Part shown: piece by piece, positions 17,039-25,326 of the stretch
Layout: the number at the start of each line of letters is the position of its first letter
How positions within the stretch are numbered: the stretch's first letter is position 1
Source of the DNA: Kuafuiihalomonas sp050331295
GTDB taxonomy: Bacteria; Myxococcota; Kuafuiibacteriia; Kuafuiibacteriales; Kuafuiibacteriaceae
Direction of reading: 5' to 3'
Length of the DNA stretch: 64,000 nt
Assembly (NCBI GenBank): GCA_050331295.1
Contig: JBHJGZ010000004.1
Coordinates: 248,001-312,000, forward strand
Notes under the pieces: generated by a model
The model's input: only the letters and a program-made list of their open reading frames with translations
The model's database searches: none
What the model was told of the DNA's origin: nothing
Translations under genes and position numbers: made by a program

Positions 17039-17359
17039 ATGGAACAAATCAGGAAGCAGATAAGGGTGTGGCTTCTTGCTCTGGGGGCGGGCGCCGCCTG
17101 TGCGGCACCGGTCGGTGTGCGCCAGTTGCGCGTTCCGAGCGATGGAGCCGAGACCTGCCAGAAACACTGCGGCAAGATGGGTCTCGAGCTGGGCGCAGTC
17201 GCGATCATGGCTGACAACGTGGGTTGTGTTTGCCAACCGGTCGGAACGAACACGTCGACCAACGCAGGCGCCGTCACTGCAGGGATGGCCACTGTGATGC
17301 TTCAGAACGCGGCAGAGCTACAGCGACAGCAGGACCGCGCCCAACAAAGAAGAAACTAG
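17039..17359 (+). CDS. Small cysteine-containing putative lipoprotein
   Basis: A 106-residue protein starting at ATG 17039. The leader (RKQIRVWLLALGAGAAC) ends in a lipobox-like GAAC at Cys21. The mature part has a compact cysteine set (ETCQKHCGKMG and VGCVCQPVG) that could form disulfides, followed by an Ala/Gln-rich helical tail (AAELQRQQDRAQQRRN). No known family is recognised. The gene lies alone between tRNA-Arg and a degenerate copy of that tRNA's 3' end, so it may be cargo of a small integrated segment. Confidence 0.6.
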   Translation: MEQIRKQIRVWLLALGAGAACAAPVGVRQLRVPSDGAETCQKHCGKMGLELGAVAIMADNVGCVCQPVGTNTSTNAGAVTAGMATVMLQNAAELQRQQDRAQQRRN

Positions 17360-17370
17360 CGCAAGCGTTG

Positions 17371-17412
17371 GCCCGAATCTGAATCGCGGGTTCGAGTCCT
17401 TCCGGGTACGAA
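17371..17412 (+). repeat. Degenerate copy of the tRNA-Arg 3' half (att-like direct repeat)
   Basis: Bases 17389-17412 match 22 of 24 bases of the tRNA-Arg 3' end at 16914-16937, covering the T loop, acceptor strand and following GAA. Weaker similarity reaches back through GAATC towards the anticodon loop. Direct repeats of a tRNA 3' end are the usual scar of tRNA-targeting integrative elements, but a decayed tandem tRNA would look the same. The 480-base interval holds no integrase. Confidence 0.6.
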
Positions 17413-17440
17413 GGGTTTCAGCATACCCTGCCCGCGCGCC

Positions 17441-19396
17441 ATGAACAGGGAATGCTTTCCGCGGGTCGTCCTCGGCGTTTTGCTCCTCGTTTGGGTCGCC
17501 ACGTTCTTCGTCTACCCGCCCAATGGGTCAGCGTACGCGAGCCGTTACCCCCGATTTCTCGCCGAAGGCGACGGTTACTACATATATTTGAACACGATTT
17601 CCCTCGTCTATGACTGGGATGTCGACCTGACGGACGAGTACGCGTACTTCGGGGACCCGTGGCGGCTCGGCGAGCGCACCACATCGACCGGTCGCGCCTA
17701 CGTCTATCCGATCGGAACGGCCCTCCTGCAGGCTCCGGCTCTGATGTTGGCGTCCGGTGTCGTGGAAATCTCGAACCTCTTTGGTGCCAGCCTCACGAAT
17801 GACGGCTACTCCCTTCTCCACCATCGGTTCGTCTTTCTGACGAACCTGCTGGCGGGGTTCGGGGCCCTGGTCCTGGGCTATGGATTGGCCGAGCGCAGCT
17901 TCGGTCGAAACGCTGCCCTCTACGCGGCCATGGTCGTCGGTCTTGGCTCGAGCCTCTATTTCTACGGCACCTTGTGGGTCAGCTATCCTCATGTGTGGAC
18001 GGCCTTTGCGGTAGCCTCGTTGCTCGACTATTGGGACCGAACGAAAGGTCGCGACGACGTTCGAAGGTATGCGACGCTCGGGGCCCTCATCGGTTTTTGC
18101 GCTCTCACGCGTATGCAGGCTCTCCTATTTGGGCTCGCGCCTGCGATCGAAGGGGGGCTCAGCCTGCTTCACTCACTCCGGAATCGGGATGGGCTCGCGG
18201 CGCGACGACTCGCCGTTGCGGGCACGTCAGCCGGCGGAGCATGCCTCCTCGTGCTGTCCCCGCAGCTTCTTCATACGGCGCTCTTTCACGGCAGCCCGTT
18301 TGCCGTGCCCCAAGGGCCTCACTACATGGACTGGTCGACTCCATTCTTTTGGGAAGTCTTGTTTGCTTCGAACAATGGCCTTTTGTGGTGGACGCCGCTC
18401 CTTTGGATGTCTCTCTTGGGTCTTCTTGCCGCTTTGCGTCGCCTACCCACCACCGCGGCTGCCTTGATGTTTCTGTTCTTGCTCCAGGTATGGGTAAACG
18501 GCAGCGCTTATGACTACCACGGCTCATGGGGGTTCGGGCAGAGACGGCTGGTTGGATGCACGGCCATCTATGTGTTCGGTGCGGCGGCCATGATCGCGGC
18601 CGTCTTTGGGATTCATCGGCGATGGCCGCGCATTGCTGCTCATGCGGCGTTTTGTGGATTTTTGGCTCCGATGATTGTCGTCAACATGGAGCTCGCCAAC
18701 AGTACCGCTCGAGGAAGGGTTCCGGTTGGGGTGGCAACTCGAGGTCCTGCGCCCTTGGAGGGGGCCGTGCATCGCATCCTTCATCGGATTCATCGTGCCG
18801 TCGGAAATCCTTCGGTCTGGCCCTACAATCTTCTCTGGGCTGCTCGGCATCGGGTGTCGCCGGCAAGATACGACGAGCTGGTAGGCGCCGAACTGCTGTA
18901 CTTCGACTTTCGCGACTACGAGCGGCCTGGGCACACGAAGACCGTGGCGCTCCGCATGGAGTCCGAGACGCTGAGGCGTTACGGAGCGGGCGGTTGGAGA
19001 GGACACGATGGGTGGATCGCGGAACGGCAGGCGCGCCTTCTCGTCCCGTTGTTCGTCCATCGTCACCTATCGTTGGGCGTGGCGGCCCAAAACGATGAGC
19101 CGCTCACAGTTCTTTGGAATGGGCAGTCGGTGGGGTCCGTCCCCGCGACCCACGAAGGAGTGCATTGGTTGCCGCTTCCCGCTCGCCGCACGCTTCGGGG
19201 GACCAACGAGCTGGTGGTGTCGTGTGATGGAAGCGCCGATCAAAGTGAAGGCTGCGCCCAGGTTCGGGAGCTGCGTTTTCGTTATCGGGTTCCCCGGCAC
19301 GACGAGGTTTCCGACTCGGTCTCTTCCAGCCTCCGGAGAAAGCCGGCATCCAGGGATTGTTCGGACGAGGACAGCATGGCAGAGCCCCGTTCATGA
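17441..19396 (+). CDS. GT-C-like polytopic membrane protein (putative glycosyltransferase)
   Basis: A 651-residue protein with about 9-11 transmembrane segments. The N-terminal helix leads to a periplasmic loop with an acidic motif (FLAEGDGYYIYLNTISLVYDWDVDL), in the place where GT-C enzymes carry catalytic Asp/Glu. Helix clusters such as FVFLTNLLAGFGALVLGYGLAERSFG and YATLGALIGFCALTRMQALLFGL follow. A soluble C-terminal region of about 170 residues (LSLGVAAQNDEPLTVLWNGQSVGSVPATHEGVHWLPLPA) looks like a beta-sandwich. The topology suggests transfer of a sugar from a polyprenyl-phosphate donor to an envelope acceptor. The family is inferred from topology and not from a decisive motif. Confidence 0.65.
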   Translation: MNRECFPRVVLGVLLLVWVATFFVYPPNGSAYASRYPRFLAEGDGYYIYLNTISLVYDWDVDLTDEYAYFGDPWRLGERTTSTGRAYVYPIGTALLQAPALMLASGVVEISNLFGASLTNDGYSLLHHRFVFLTNLLAGFGALVLGYGLAERSFGRNAALYAAMVVGLGSSLYFYGTLWVSYPHVWTAFAVASLLDYWDRTKGRDDVRRYATLGALIGFCALTRMQALLFGLAPAIEGGLSLLHSLRNRDGLAARRLAVAGTSAGGACLLVLSPQLLHTALFHGSPFAVPQGPHYMDWSTPFFWEVLFASNNGLLWWTPLLWMSLLGLLAALRRLPTTAAALMFLFLLQVWVNGSAYDYHGSWGFGQRRLVGCTAIYVFGAAAMIAAVFGIHRRWPRIAAHAAFCGFLAPMIVVNMELANSTARGRVPVGVATRGPAPLEGAVHRILHRIHRAVGNPSVWPYNLLWAARHRVSPARYDELVGAELLYFDFRDYERPGHTKTVALRMESETLRRYGAGGWRGHDGWIAERQARLLVPLFVHRHLSLGVAAQNDEPLTVLWNGQSVGSVPATHEGVHWLPLPARRTLRGTNELVVSCDGSADQSEGCAQVRELRFRYRVPRHDEVSDSVSSSLRRKPASRDCSDEDSMAEPRS

Positions 19397-19522
19397 GCGA
19401 CCACCTCCACCAGAGGCGGGGCAGAGTCAGCACCGACTTCGACCCGACCCTGGCTCCCCGGCGCCGGTCGGGTCATGGAAGCAGTGTTCTGCTCCGTGCC
19501 GGTTTCCGGAAAGGGCGATGAG

Positions 19523-20125
19523 ATGATTCCGGGGTTTGTTCCGCTCGCGCTGGGGATCGTGTTTTGCGGCGCGGATCCTGTCCTGTCGCTCCATGCTCGA
19601 GGGGGAGTTCAATTTGGAGGATCGCTCGGCGCCGAAGGCGTCGAAGCGACGATCGAGACGTCCCCCGCCATCACCGGGGGACTGGGTTACCGAGTTCGAA
19701 AAGAGGCCGAGGCCGGGGTTTGGTACGGCTTTCAGCCCACTGAGCTGCGGGTTGAATTTGACGACGGGAGTCGGCAAGAGCTCGATGCCCAGGTTCACCA
19801 CATCATGGTGAACGGGCTCCTGGAGTTCATCGACAGCGGCATCGCGCGTCCCTTCGTGGAACTCGGACTCGGCGCGGTGGTCTTGAACATCAACGAACCC
19901 GGGACCGACACCGAAGCGCGCCTGGCCTTCAGCGTGGGCGGCGGTCTGCACGTGGCATTGACGCAGCGCATCTGGCTCCGGGTCCAGCTGGACCTGCGGC
20001 TCGCGTTTCTGGGGGGCGGAGAGCTGTTTTGCGTGGGTGCTGGGGGTCAGGTGGGTTGCGTGGTCGACGTGGCTGAAGTGTTGCCGCAGGGCAACGCAGG
20101 GGCAGGCGTGGTCTTTCGCTTCTAG
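19523..20125 (+). CDS. Putative outer-membrane beta-barrel protein
   Basis: A 200-residue protein with a signal-like start (MIPGFVPLALGIVFCGADPVLS) and alternating beta-strand patterns (GGLGYRVRKEAEAGVWYGF; ARPFVELGLGAVVLNI; RLAFSVGGGLHVALTQRIWLRVQLDLRLAF). It ends in Phe (GAGVVFRF), as BamA-dependent barrels do. ATG 19523 follows GGAAAGGG; upstream in-frame residues lack signal character. Cys pairs near the C-terminus (ELFCVGAGGQVGCVVD) may form a loop disulfide. It converges on pstB with a 51-base gap. Function unknown. Confidence 0.7.
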   Translation: MIPGFVPLALGIVFCGADPVLSLHARGGVQFGGSLGAEGVEATIETSPAITGGLGYRVRKEAEAGVWYGFQPTELRVEFDDGSRQELDAQVHHIMVNGLLEFIDSGIARPFVELGLGAVVLNINEPGTDTEARLAFSVGGGLHVALTQRIWLRVQLDLRLAFLGGGELFCVGAGGQVGCVVDVAEVLPQGNAGAGVVFRF

Positions 20126-20176
20126 CCCTCGGGTTTTGATGTCGCCAGACGATGCCGAATGCGGGGCAGCGGTTCG

Positions 20177-20971
20177 TCATCCGAAGCGGCCTTGAACGTA
20201 GTCTCTCGTTCGTTCTTCTCGGGGCTCATCGAAAATCTGCCGGGTCGGACCGTCCTCCACCAGGCGTCCCACGTAAAAGAATGCGGTGAAATCGCTCAAC
20301 CGCGCTGCCTGCTGCATGTTGTGGGTCACGATGGCGATGGTGTGGCGGCCTCGCAAACTTCGGATGAGGTCCTCGATGCTTTCGGTCGCTGCCGGGTCCA
20401 AGGCGCTGGCCGGCTCGTCCATCAGCAGGACCTCCGGTTCGATGGCCAGCGCGCGGGCGATGCACAGACGCTGGGCCTGGCCACCCGAAAGACCCAACGC
20501 CGATGCGTCCAGACGGTCCCGCACTTCGTCCCAGAGCGACGCAGACTTCAGGGCCCACTCCACCTTGTCCCGAAGCTCGGATTTGTTGCGAAGCCCCGCG
20601 ACCCGAAGGCCATACGCCACGTTTTCCAAGATGGACTTCGGGAACGGGTTGCTTTGCTGAAAGACCATCCCCACCCGACGTCGAAGCTCCACCACGTCCA
20701 CGTCCCGGCGATTCACGTTTTCGCCGTCCAACAGGATCTCGCCCTCGACCCGGGCGTTCGGAATGGTGTCGTTCATCCGATTCAAGCACCGAAGGTACGT
20801 ACTCTTCCCGCAGCCGGAGGGTCCGATCAGGGCCATGATTCGGCCTTGGGGAAGGGCCAGGCTGACCTTTTGAATCGCGTGCGTCTTTCCGTAGAACACG
20901 TCCAAATCCCGAGTCACCATCTTGGGGTCCGGGGATTCGGGTGTTGCGTCTGGATCCGGTGCTCTGCTCAT
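20177..20971 (-). CDS. pstB: Phosphate ABC transporter ATP-binding protein
   Basis: A 264-residue ATPase that powers high-affinity phosphate import with PstSCA. It has Walker A GPSGCGKST, the PstB hallmark YLRCLNRMND right after it, Q-loop VFQQSNPFPKSI, signature LSGGQAQRLCIARAL, Walker B VLLMDEPASALDP and switch His in ATHNM context (IVTHNMQQA). The C-terminus (TRQIFDEPREERTRDYVQGRFG) is characteristic of PstB. Its ATG overlaps the pstA stop by 4 bases. No phoU follows; the next gene is convergent. Confidence 0.97.
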   Translation of the reverse strand: MSRAPDPDATPESPDPKMVTRDLDVFYGKTHAIQKVSLALPQGRIMALIGPSGCGKSTYLRCLNRMNDTIPNARVEGEILLDGENVNRRDVDVVELRRRVGMVFQQSNPFPKSILENVAYGLRVAGLRNKSELRDKVEWALKSASLWDEVRDRLDASALGLSGGQAQRLCIARALAIEPEVLLMDEPASALDPAATESIEDLIRSLRGRHTIAIVTHNMQQAARLSDFTAFFYVGRLVEDGPTRQIFDEPREERTRDYVQGRFG

Positions 20972-21846
20972 CGTCCCCCTCCGAGCTGACGGCGAATTCG
21001 CGACCGCAGCACAACGGCGGCACTGGAGAGCGTGAAGACGAGCAGGATGAGGACCAATGCCGTTCCGAACGCCAGTGGCTGCGCGGCCAAGGGGTCGTGG
21101 TGTTGGGTGGCCATCACATATAGATGATAGGGAAGGGCCATGAAGGCGTCGGCAGGCCCCCGAGGCGGCACCGGAAGATAAAAGGCCACACCGGTGAACA
21201 GAATGGGAGCGGTCTCACCGGCGGCGCGCGCGAGAGCCAGGACAGCACCGGTGATGATGCCGGGCAGGGCGCTCGGCAGCACCACGGTGCGAATCGCCGC
21301 CCATCGTCCGGCCCCCAAAGCCAACGCACCATCCCGGAGAGGGCGAGGCACGGTCCTCAGGGCTTCCTCACTCGCGCTGATGGTCCAGGGCAGGTTGAGA
21401 AGACCCAGCGTGAGTCCACTCGAAAGAACGCTGCCCCCGAGCTCGAGGGCCTGGACGAACAGCGCGAGGCCGAACAAGCCGTAAACGATGGAGGGCACGC
21501 CAGCCAGGTTGCGGACCGACAGCCGAATGAGGCGTGTTCCCACGCCTTCGGGCGCGTACTCGGCCAGGTAAATGGCGGCGGCGACGCCCAGGGGCACGGC
21601 GGCGAGGGCGGAAACCAAGGTGACCAGGACCGTCCCCACGATCGCTGGCCAGATGCCGCCTTCGGTCATCCCGTCTCGGGGAGGCTGACTGATGAAGGTC
21701 CAGCTGAGAACAGAGCCTCCCTCCCACATCACGTAGCCTACCAAGAGCACGAGAAAAGCGACGCAGATCAGGGCGGCCACCGCGAGCACGCTGGGGCCGA
21801 CGACCTCGCCCCACCGGATGCTCGTCTTCCGTAAATCGGCCGTCAT
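20968..21846 (-). CDS. pstA: Phosphate ABC transporter permease PstA
   Basis: A 292-residue inner-membrane permease with six predicted helices. It has the PstA N-terminal periplasmic loop (TFISQPPRDGMTEGGIWPAIVGT), the binding-protein-dependent transport region LAAVPLGVAAAIYLAEYAPEG and the EAA-type coupling loop (EEALRTVPRPLRDGALALGAGRWAAIRTVVLPSALPGI). It pairs with PstC to form the channel that PstB energises. Start and stop overlap its neighbours by 4 bases on both sides, so the operon is translationally coupled. Confidence 0.96.
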   Translation of the reverse strand: MTADLRKTSIRWGEVVGPSVLAVAALICVAFLVLLVGYVMWEGGSVLSWTFISQPPRDGMTEGGIWPAIVGTVLVTLVSALAAVPLGVAAAIYLAEYAPEGVGTRLIRLSVRNLAGVPSIVYGLFGLALFVQALELGGSVLSSGLTLGLLNLPWTISASEEALRTVPRPLRDGALALGAGRWAAIRTVVLPSALPGIITGAVLALARAAGETAPILFTGVAFYLPVPPRGPADAFMALPYHLYVMATQHHDPLAAQPLAFGTALVLILLVFTLSSAAVVLRSRIRRQLGGGR

Positions 21847-22754
21847 CGCGGTTCACTCCGAGCCAGGATGCGGTCGGCCACCCAGTTAACCAGAAGGGTG
21901 ATGAGGAAAAGGACGAGGCCGAGCACGAAGAGCGCCGAGTAGTGCACGGTGCCGCGCGGCACCTCGCCCATCTCGATGGCGATGGTAGCGGTCAACGTCC
22001 GTACGCTCGCGGTCAAGCCTTCGGGAAAGGCGAGTGCGTTGCCGGTGGCCATCAGTACCGTCATCGTCTCCCCCACCGCGCGCCCGAGACCGAGCATGAC
22101 CGCCGCGACGATGCCGCTTCGGGCGCCGGGCAAAACCACTCTCCAAAGGGTTTCGAAGCGCCCCGCGCCCAAGGCGTAGGAGCCGTTGCGCTGATGACTC
22201 GGAACAGCGCTGATCGCATCTTCGGTGATGCTGACGATGGTGGGCAACGACATGATTGCCAGGAGCACCGCCCCATTTGCGGCGTTGAGAGGATTCGCGG
22301 TGCCGAGCAGGTCCGCCAGGATGGGACCTACGAGAACGATGCCCAAGAACCCCACCACCACCGAGGGAATCGCAGCCAAGAGCTCGATGGCTGGTTTGAC
22401 GACCTCCCGTACCCAGGGCGTCGCGAACTCGGCCAGATAGGCCCCCGCACCGATTCCAATGGGCACGGCAAGGACCATCGCGCCCAAGGTCACGTAGCCC
22501 GTGCCCGCCAACATGGCGAAGATTCCGTACCGGCCTTCGCCAGCTCGGTACGGATCTGGACTCCACCGGTCATCCTGAATCCACGAAAGCAAACCAATGC
22601 TGGAGAACGCGTCGAAGCTGTTCACGACCAATACCGCGAGGATGCCGAGCAGCACGGCGACCGCGAACCAACCAGCGGCGGTGATGACGACGGTTGCGGC
22701 ATGTTCGCCGGCGGCTCGCCTTCGGGCGGACGCCCGGTTCGCGAGTCGATTCAT
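21843..22754 (-). CDS. pstC: Phosphate ABC transporter permease PstC
   Basis: A 303-residue permease. The N-terminal helix (TVVITAAGWFAVAVLLGILAVLVV) and the motif FDAFSSIGLLSWIQDDRWSPD identify PstC. The coupling loop reads EDAISAVPSHQRNGSYALGAGRFETLWRVVLPGARSGI. The start at 22754 is used because GGGGAACC lies just upstream and its ATG overlaps the pstS stop (ATGA). A longer frame to 22874 would add 40 unlikely residues inside pstS. It forms the inner-membrane channel with PstA. Confidence 0.95.
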   Translation of the reverse strand: MNRLANRASARRRAAGEHAATVVITAAGWFAVAVLLGILAVLVVNSFDAFSSIGLLSWIQDDRWSPDPYRAGEGRYGIFAMLAGTGYVTLGAMVLAVPIGIGAGAYLAEFATPWVREVVKPAIELLAAIPSVVVGFLGIVLVGPILADLLGTANPLNAANGAVLLAIMSLPTIVSITEDAISAVPSHQRNGSYALGAGRFETLWRVVLPGARSGIVAAVMLGLGRAVGETMTVLMATGNALAFPEGLTASVRTLTATIAIEMGEVPRGTVHYSALFVLGLVLFLITLLVNWVADRILARSEPR

Positions 22755-23671
22755 TTCGGTTCCCCTTTCACCCGACCGAGAAGCGCTCGGTCGCGGTCGC
22801 GGGACGCCCGGCTCGCTCGATAGAAGCCTTCTTTCGCGACGATGGCCTGTCCATCGTCGGACAGCTCGAACCACAGGAACGCTGACACTTGAGGATTCAT
22901 GGGAACGGTGACGTACTGAAACAGGGGCCGGGAAATGGGGTAGGCGCCGCGCTCGACGGCGGCTGCGTCCCCCGGGTGAACGACTCCGCCATCTACGGTT
23001 TCGATGCCCACCACCGTGACCCCCGAGCTCACGTTCCCCGATTCCGAGAGGACGTAACCCACGCCGACGTAGCCGATGCCACCCGGGTCGGCTCGAACGG
23101 CCTCGACGATCTGAGCGTTGCCGTTGAGATTGCGCATGCCCAGCGCATAGTCATCCTGGACCACGCTCTCCCGGAAGAAGACGTAGGTGCCGGAGTTGCT
23201 CTGCCGTCCGTAAAGGGTGACGGTCTGGCGTTTCCCTCCCAGGTCCGACCAGCTTCGGGTGGTTCCTCGATACAGCCGACCGAGGGCGTCCATATCCAGA
23301 ACGTTCACCGGATTGTTCTCGTTGACGATGACCGCGAGCGCATCGATTCCCAAGACGATCTCCTCCACTTCGAGGCCGCGACGCTCTGCGAGCTTTCTTT
23401 CCTCGGATCGAATCTCTCGAGAAGAATTGGCGATGTCGGTTCGACCATCCAACAGGGCGGCGATCCCGGCGCCACTTCCGCCCCCGGCGACGCTCACGAC
23501 GACATCGGGATGCCGTTGGCGGTAGGCTTCCGCCAGCATTTGCGTCGCACTCAGTTCGGTGTCGGAGCCGACGAGGCGCACGGTCCGGTCGGCGAGATCT
23601 GCCCGCCCCAGACATCCGGTCACCAAGGTCAGACCGACGGTCCCCGCTCTCACCACCGAAGTAGGCTTCAT
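22751..23671 (-). CDS. pstS: Periplasmic phosphate-binding lipoprotein
   Basis: A 306-residue phosphate-binding protein, first gene of the pst operon. The leader ends in LTLVTGC (Cys20), so it is probably a lipoprotein. Binding-site motifs include VRLVGSDTE, VAGGGSGAGIAALLDGRTDIANSSREI, the central ALAVIVNENNPV, and GRQSNSGTYVFFRE with GGIGYVGVGYV. These match the PstS type used for inorganic phosphate. ATG 23671 is preceded by GAAAGG. An upstream extension to 23782 is arginine-rich and unlikely. I looked for a Pho box in 23672-23784 and could not identify a convincing one. Confidence 0.94.
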   Translation of the reverse strand: MKPTSVVRAGTVGLTLVTGCLGRADLADRTVRLVGSDTELSATQMLAEAYRQRHPDVVVSVAGGGSGAGIAALLDGRTDIANSSREIRSEERKLAERRGLEVEEIVLGIDALAVIVNENNPVNVLDMDALGRLYRGTTRSWSDLGGKRQTVTLYGRQSNSGTYVFFRESVVQDDYALGMRNLNGNAQIVEAVRADPGGIGYVGVGYVLSESGNVSSGVTVVGIETVDGGVVHPGDAAAVERGAYPISRPLFQYVTVPMNPQVSAFLWFELSDDGQAIVAKEGFYRASRASRDRDRALLGRVKGEPK

Positions 23672-23784
23672 GCTCGAGAACCTTTCGACCCGCGGGACCC
23701 TTCGCCGAGCACGGGCCCGGCATCCCAGTCTCGGTAGAGCGCGTCTATCAACTTTCTCGGATTTGAGTTTGGTTGCCTCCATTC

Positions 23785-24714
23785 ATGACCGCATGGGCAG
23801 TCTTGGTGTGTGCCGCGTGGGGTACGCCGTCCGCGGTAAGGGTGTTCATCGAGGCCGAGGACCCGAAGACCTATGAGACCATTCGGAGCCGGCTGGTTGG
23901 CCACCTCCTGGACGTCGAGCGACCCGTCGAGGTGAGTCGGTCGTCCTGTCCGTCGGAGGCCGACCGCGCCCCTCCGAGGACCGGCCTGCTGGCCTGTGTT
24001 CGCCCTTCACCGTCCGGGCTCCGCCTCGAGGTTCTTGGATTGCAGCAAGTGCTGCGCCAAACCTTCGAGGGTTCGCTTTCCGTCGCGTCAGAATCGCTGG
24101 CCATTTCCGTGGCGTCCATTGTCGACGCGTCCGAGGTCCCCGCACCGACCGCTTCGGATTCGACGCGCGCCGTAGGGTCCGCGGTCTCACCAGCTCGGTC
24201 GAGGCGGAACCTCGCGTTTTTCCAGGTCGGCGCCACCGCCGACGGGCTCGGTGTCTATCCCTGGCTGGGCGTAGGATGGAGGTACGCATGGCGGCTCGCC
24301 TTCATTCAGCTGGACGCGGCGATGGGTTGGGCCACGATAGAGCCCGAGGAGGGCGTCGAGATTGGCCTCATCCGTTGGACCGGCAGCCTGGCCACCGGGG
24401 TCGGGCTTCAACGAAGGAACTGGGGGGCGCGGGCAGGAGCATTCGTCGGTGGCGTGGGCCTTCATCGGAGCACCGCCGCCACCGGTGCGGTCGCCCCCAC
24501 CGAGGACCGGATTCAAGGTTCCGTCATGTTTGGGCCCGTGGCGGGCCTGTCGTGGTACCCATCTCGGAGCACGACCTTGGGACTCGTGGTTCGGGGCGAA
24601 GTCGTCCCCGCCAATCTCCGATTGGTCTTGGACGAGGGTATGGACACCCGCCGATTGGACACGTCCTGGCCGGTGCAGGTGTCAGGGGGCGCTCACTTCG
24701 GTCTGCGTTTCTGA
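23785..24714 (+). CDS. Exported protein with a C-terminal beta-barrel-like region
   Basis: A 309-residue protein starting at ATG 23785. A signal peptide (MTAWAVLVCAAWGTPSAVRV) precedes an alpha/beta region of about 130 residues (FIEAEDPKTYETIRSRLVGHLLDVE; VLRQTFEGSLSVASESLAISVASIVDA). The second half is a series of beta strands ending in Phe (LGVYPWLGVGWRYAWRLAFIQLDAAMGW; VSGGAHFGLRF), as in small outer-membrane barrels. The family is not recognised. Similar signal/helper/barrel layouts often precede ECF sigma modules in Myxococcota, and an ECF gene follows 63 bases downstream. Confidence 0.65.
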   Translation: MTAWAVLVCAAWGTPSAVRVFIEAEDPKTYETIRSRLVGHLLDVERPVEVSRSSCPSEADRAPPRTGLLACVRPSPSGLRLEVLGLQQVLRQTFEGSLSVASESLAISVASIVDASEVPAPTASDSTRAVGSAVSPARSRRNLAFFQVGATADGLGVYPWLGVGWRYAWRLAFIQLDAAMGWATIEPEEGVEIGLIRWTGSLATGVGLQRRNWGARAGAFVGGVGLHRSTAATGAVAPTEDRIQGSVMFGPVAGLSWYPSRSTTLGLVVRGEVVPANLRLVLDEGMDTRRLDTSWPVQVSGGAHFGLRF

Positions 24715-24777
24715 CCCTGGCAGACCCAGAGGTCCCTGACCCGGTTGACGACGATTCGGCCTCCATAAGGGAAAGGT

Positions 24778-25326
24778 GTGGCGCGAGACGCAATATCCAC
24801 TGATTGGGCGCGCCGGGCGGCGAAGGACCGAGCCGCGGCAGGAGAACTCCTTCGGGCTCTCTTGCCACGGGTGCGGAACCTGGTCCGCTATCTGGTGCGG
24901 GGAGACGGTGAGGTGGACGACATCGCACAGCAGGCCCTGATCGCCATCCTGCAGGGGCTCCCGAGTTTTCGGGGTGACGCGCCGGTGGAGCGCTGGGCGG
25001 ACCGGATCACCGCGCGGGTCACGTTTCGCCATTTGCGGCTGGGCCGTCGGCGCGGGGCTCTGGTCGTGCTCTCCGACCCGGAACCCGAGGCGGCGGTGGA
25101 CGAGCGTTCCGAGTGGGACCGCCGGCGAGACCTGGTCCGCCTTCTGGATGCGCTGCCCCAGGAACAGCGGGACGCTCTCGTCCTCCACCATTTGGTTGGC
25201 CTCACCACCCCGGAGTTGGCTGATTGGATGGAAGTCTCCGTGGACACGGCGAAGAGCCGGCTTCGGCTGGGCATGGAGAAAGTGCGGGCCCGATTGAGGC
25301 AGGCGACTCGAGAGGCGGCCTCATGA
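24778..25326 (+). CDS. ECF-type RNA polymerase sigma factor
   Basis: A 182-residue sigma factor starting at GTG 24778. Region 2 is at residues 25-75 (LLPRVRNLVRYLVRGDGEVDDIAQQALIAILQGLPSFRG). Region 4 is at 120-175 (LPQEQRDALVLHHLVGLTTPELADWMEVSVDTAKSRLRLGMEKVRARL), with the helix-turn-helix that reads the -35. There is no region 1.1 or 3, as expected for the extracytoplasmic-function group. Its stop overlaps the next gene's ATG (ATGA), so the downstream membrane protein is a good candidate for its regulator. Confidence 0.93.
   Translation: MARDAISTDWARRAAKDRAAAGELLRALLPRVRNLVRYLVRGDGEVDDIAQQALIAILQGLPSFRGDAPVERWADRITARVTFRHLRLGRRRGALVVLSDPEPEAAVDERSEWDRRRDLVRLLDALPQEQRDALVLHHLVGLTTPELADWMEVSVDTAKSRLRLGMEKVRARLRQATREAAS

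Noticed and set aside
23672..23784. Pho box upstream of pstS
   Set aside because: No pair of CTGTCA-like direct repeats with 11-base periodicity was seen, so no site is claimed.
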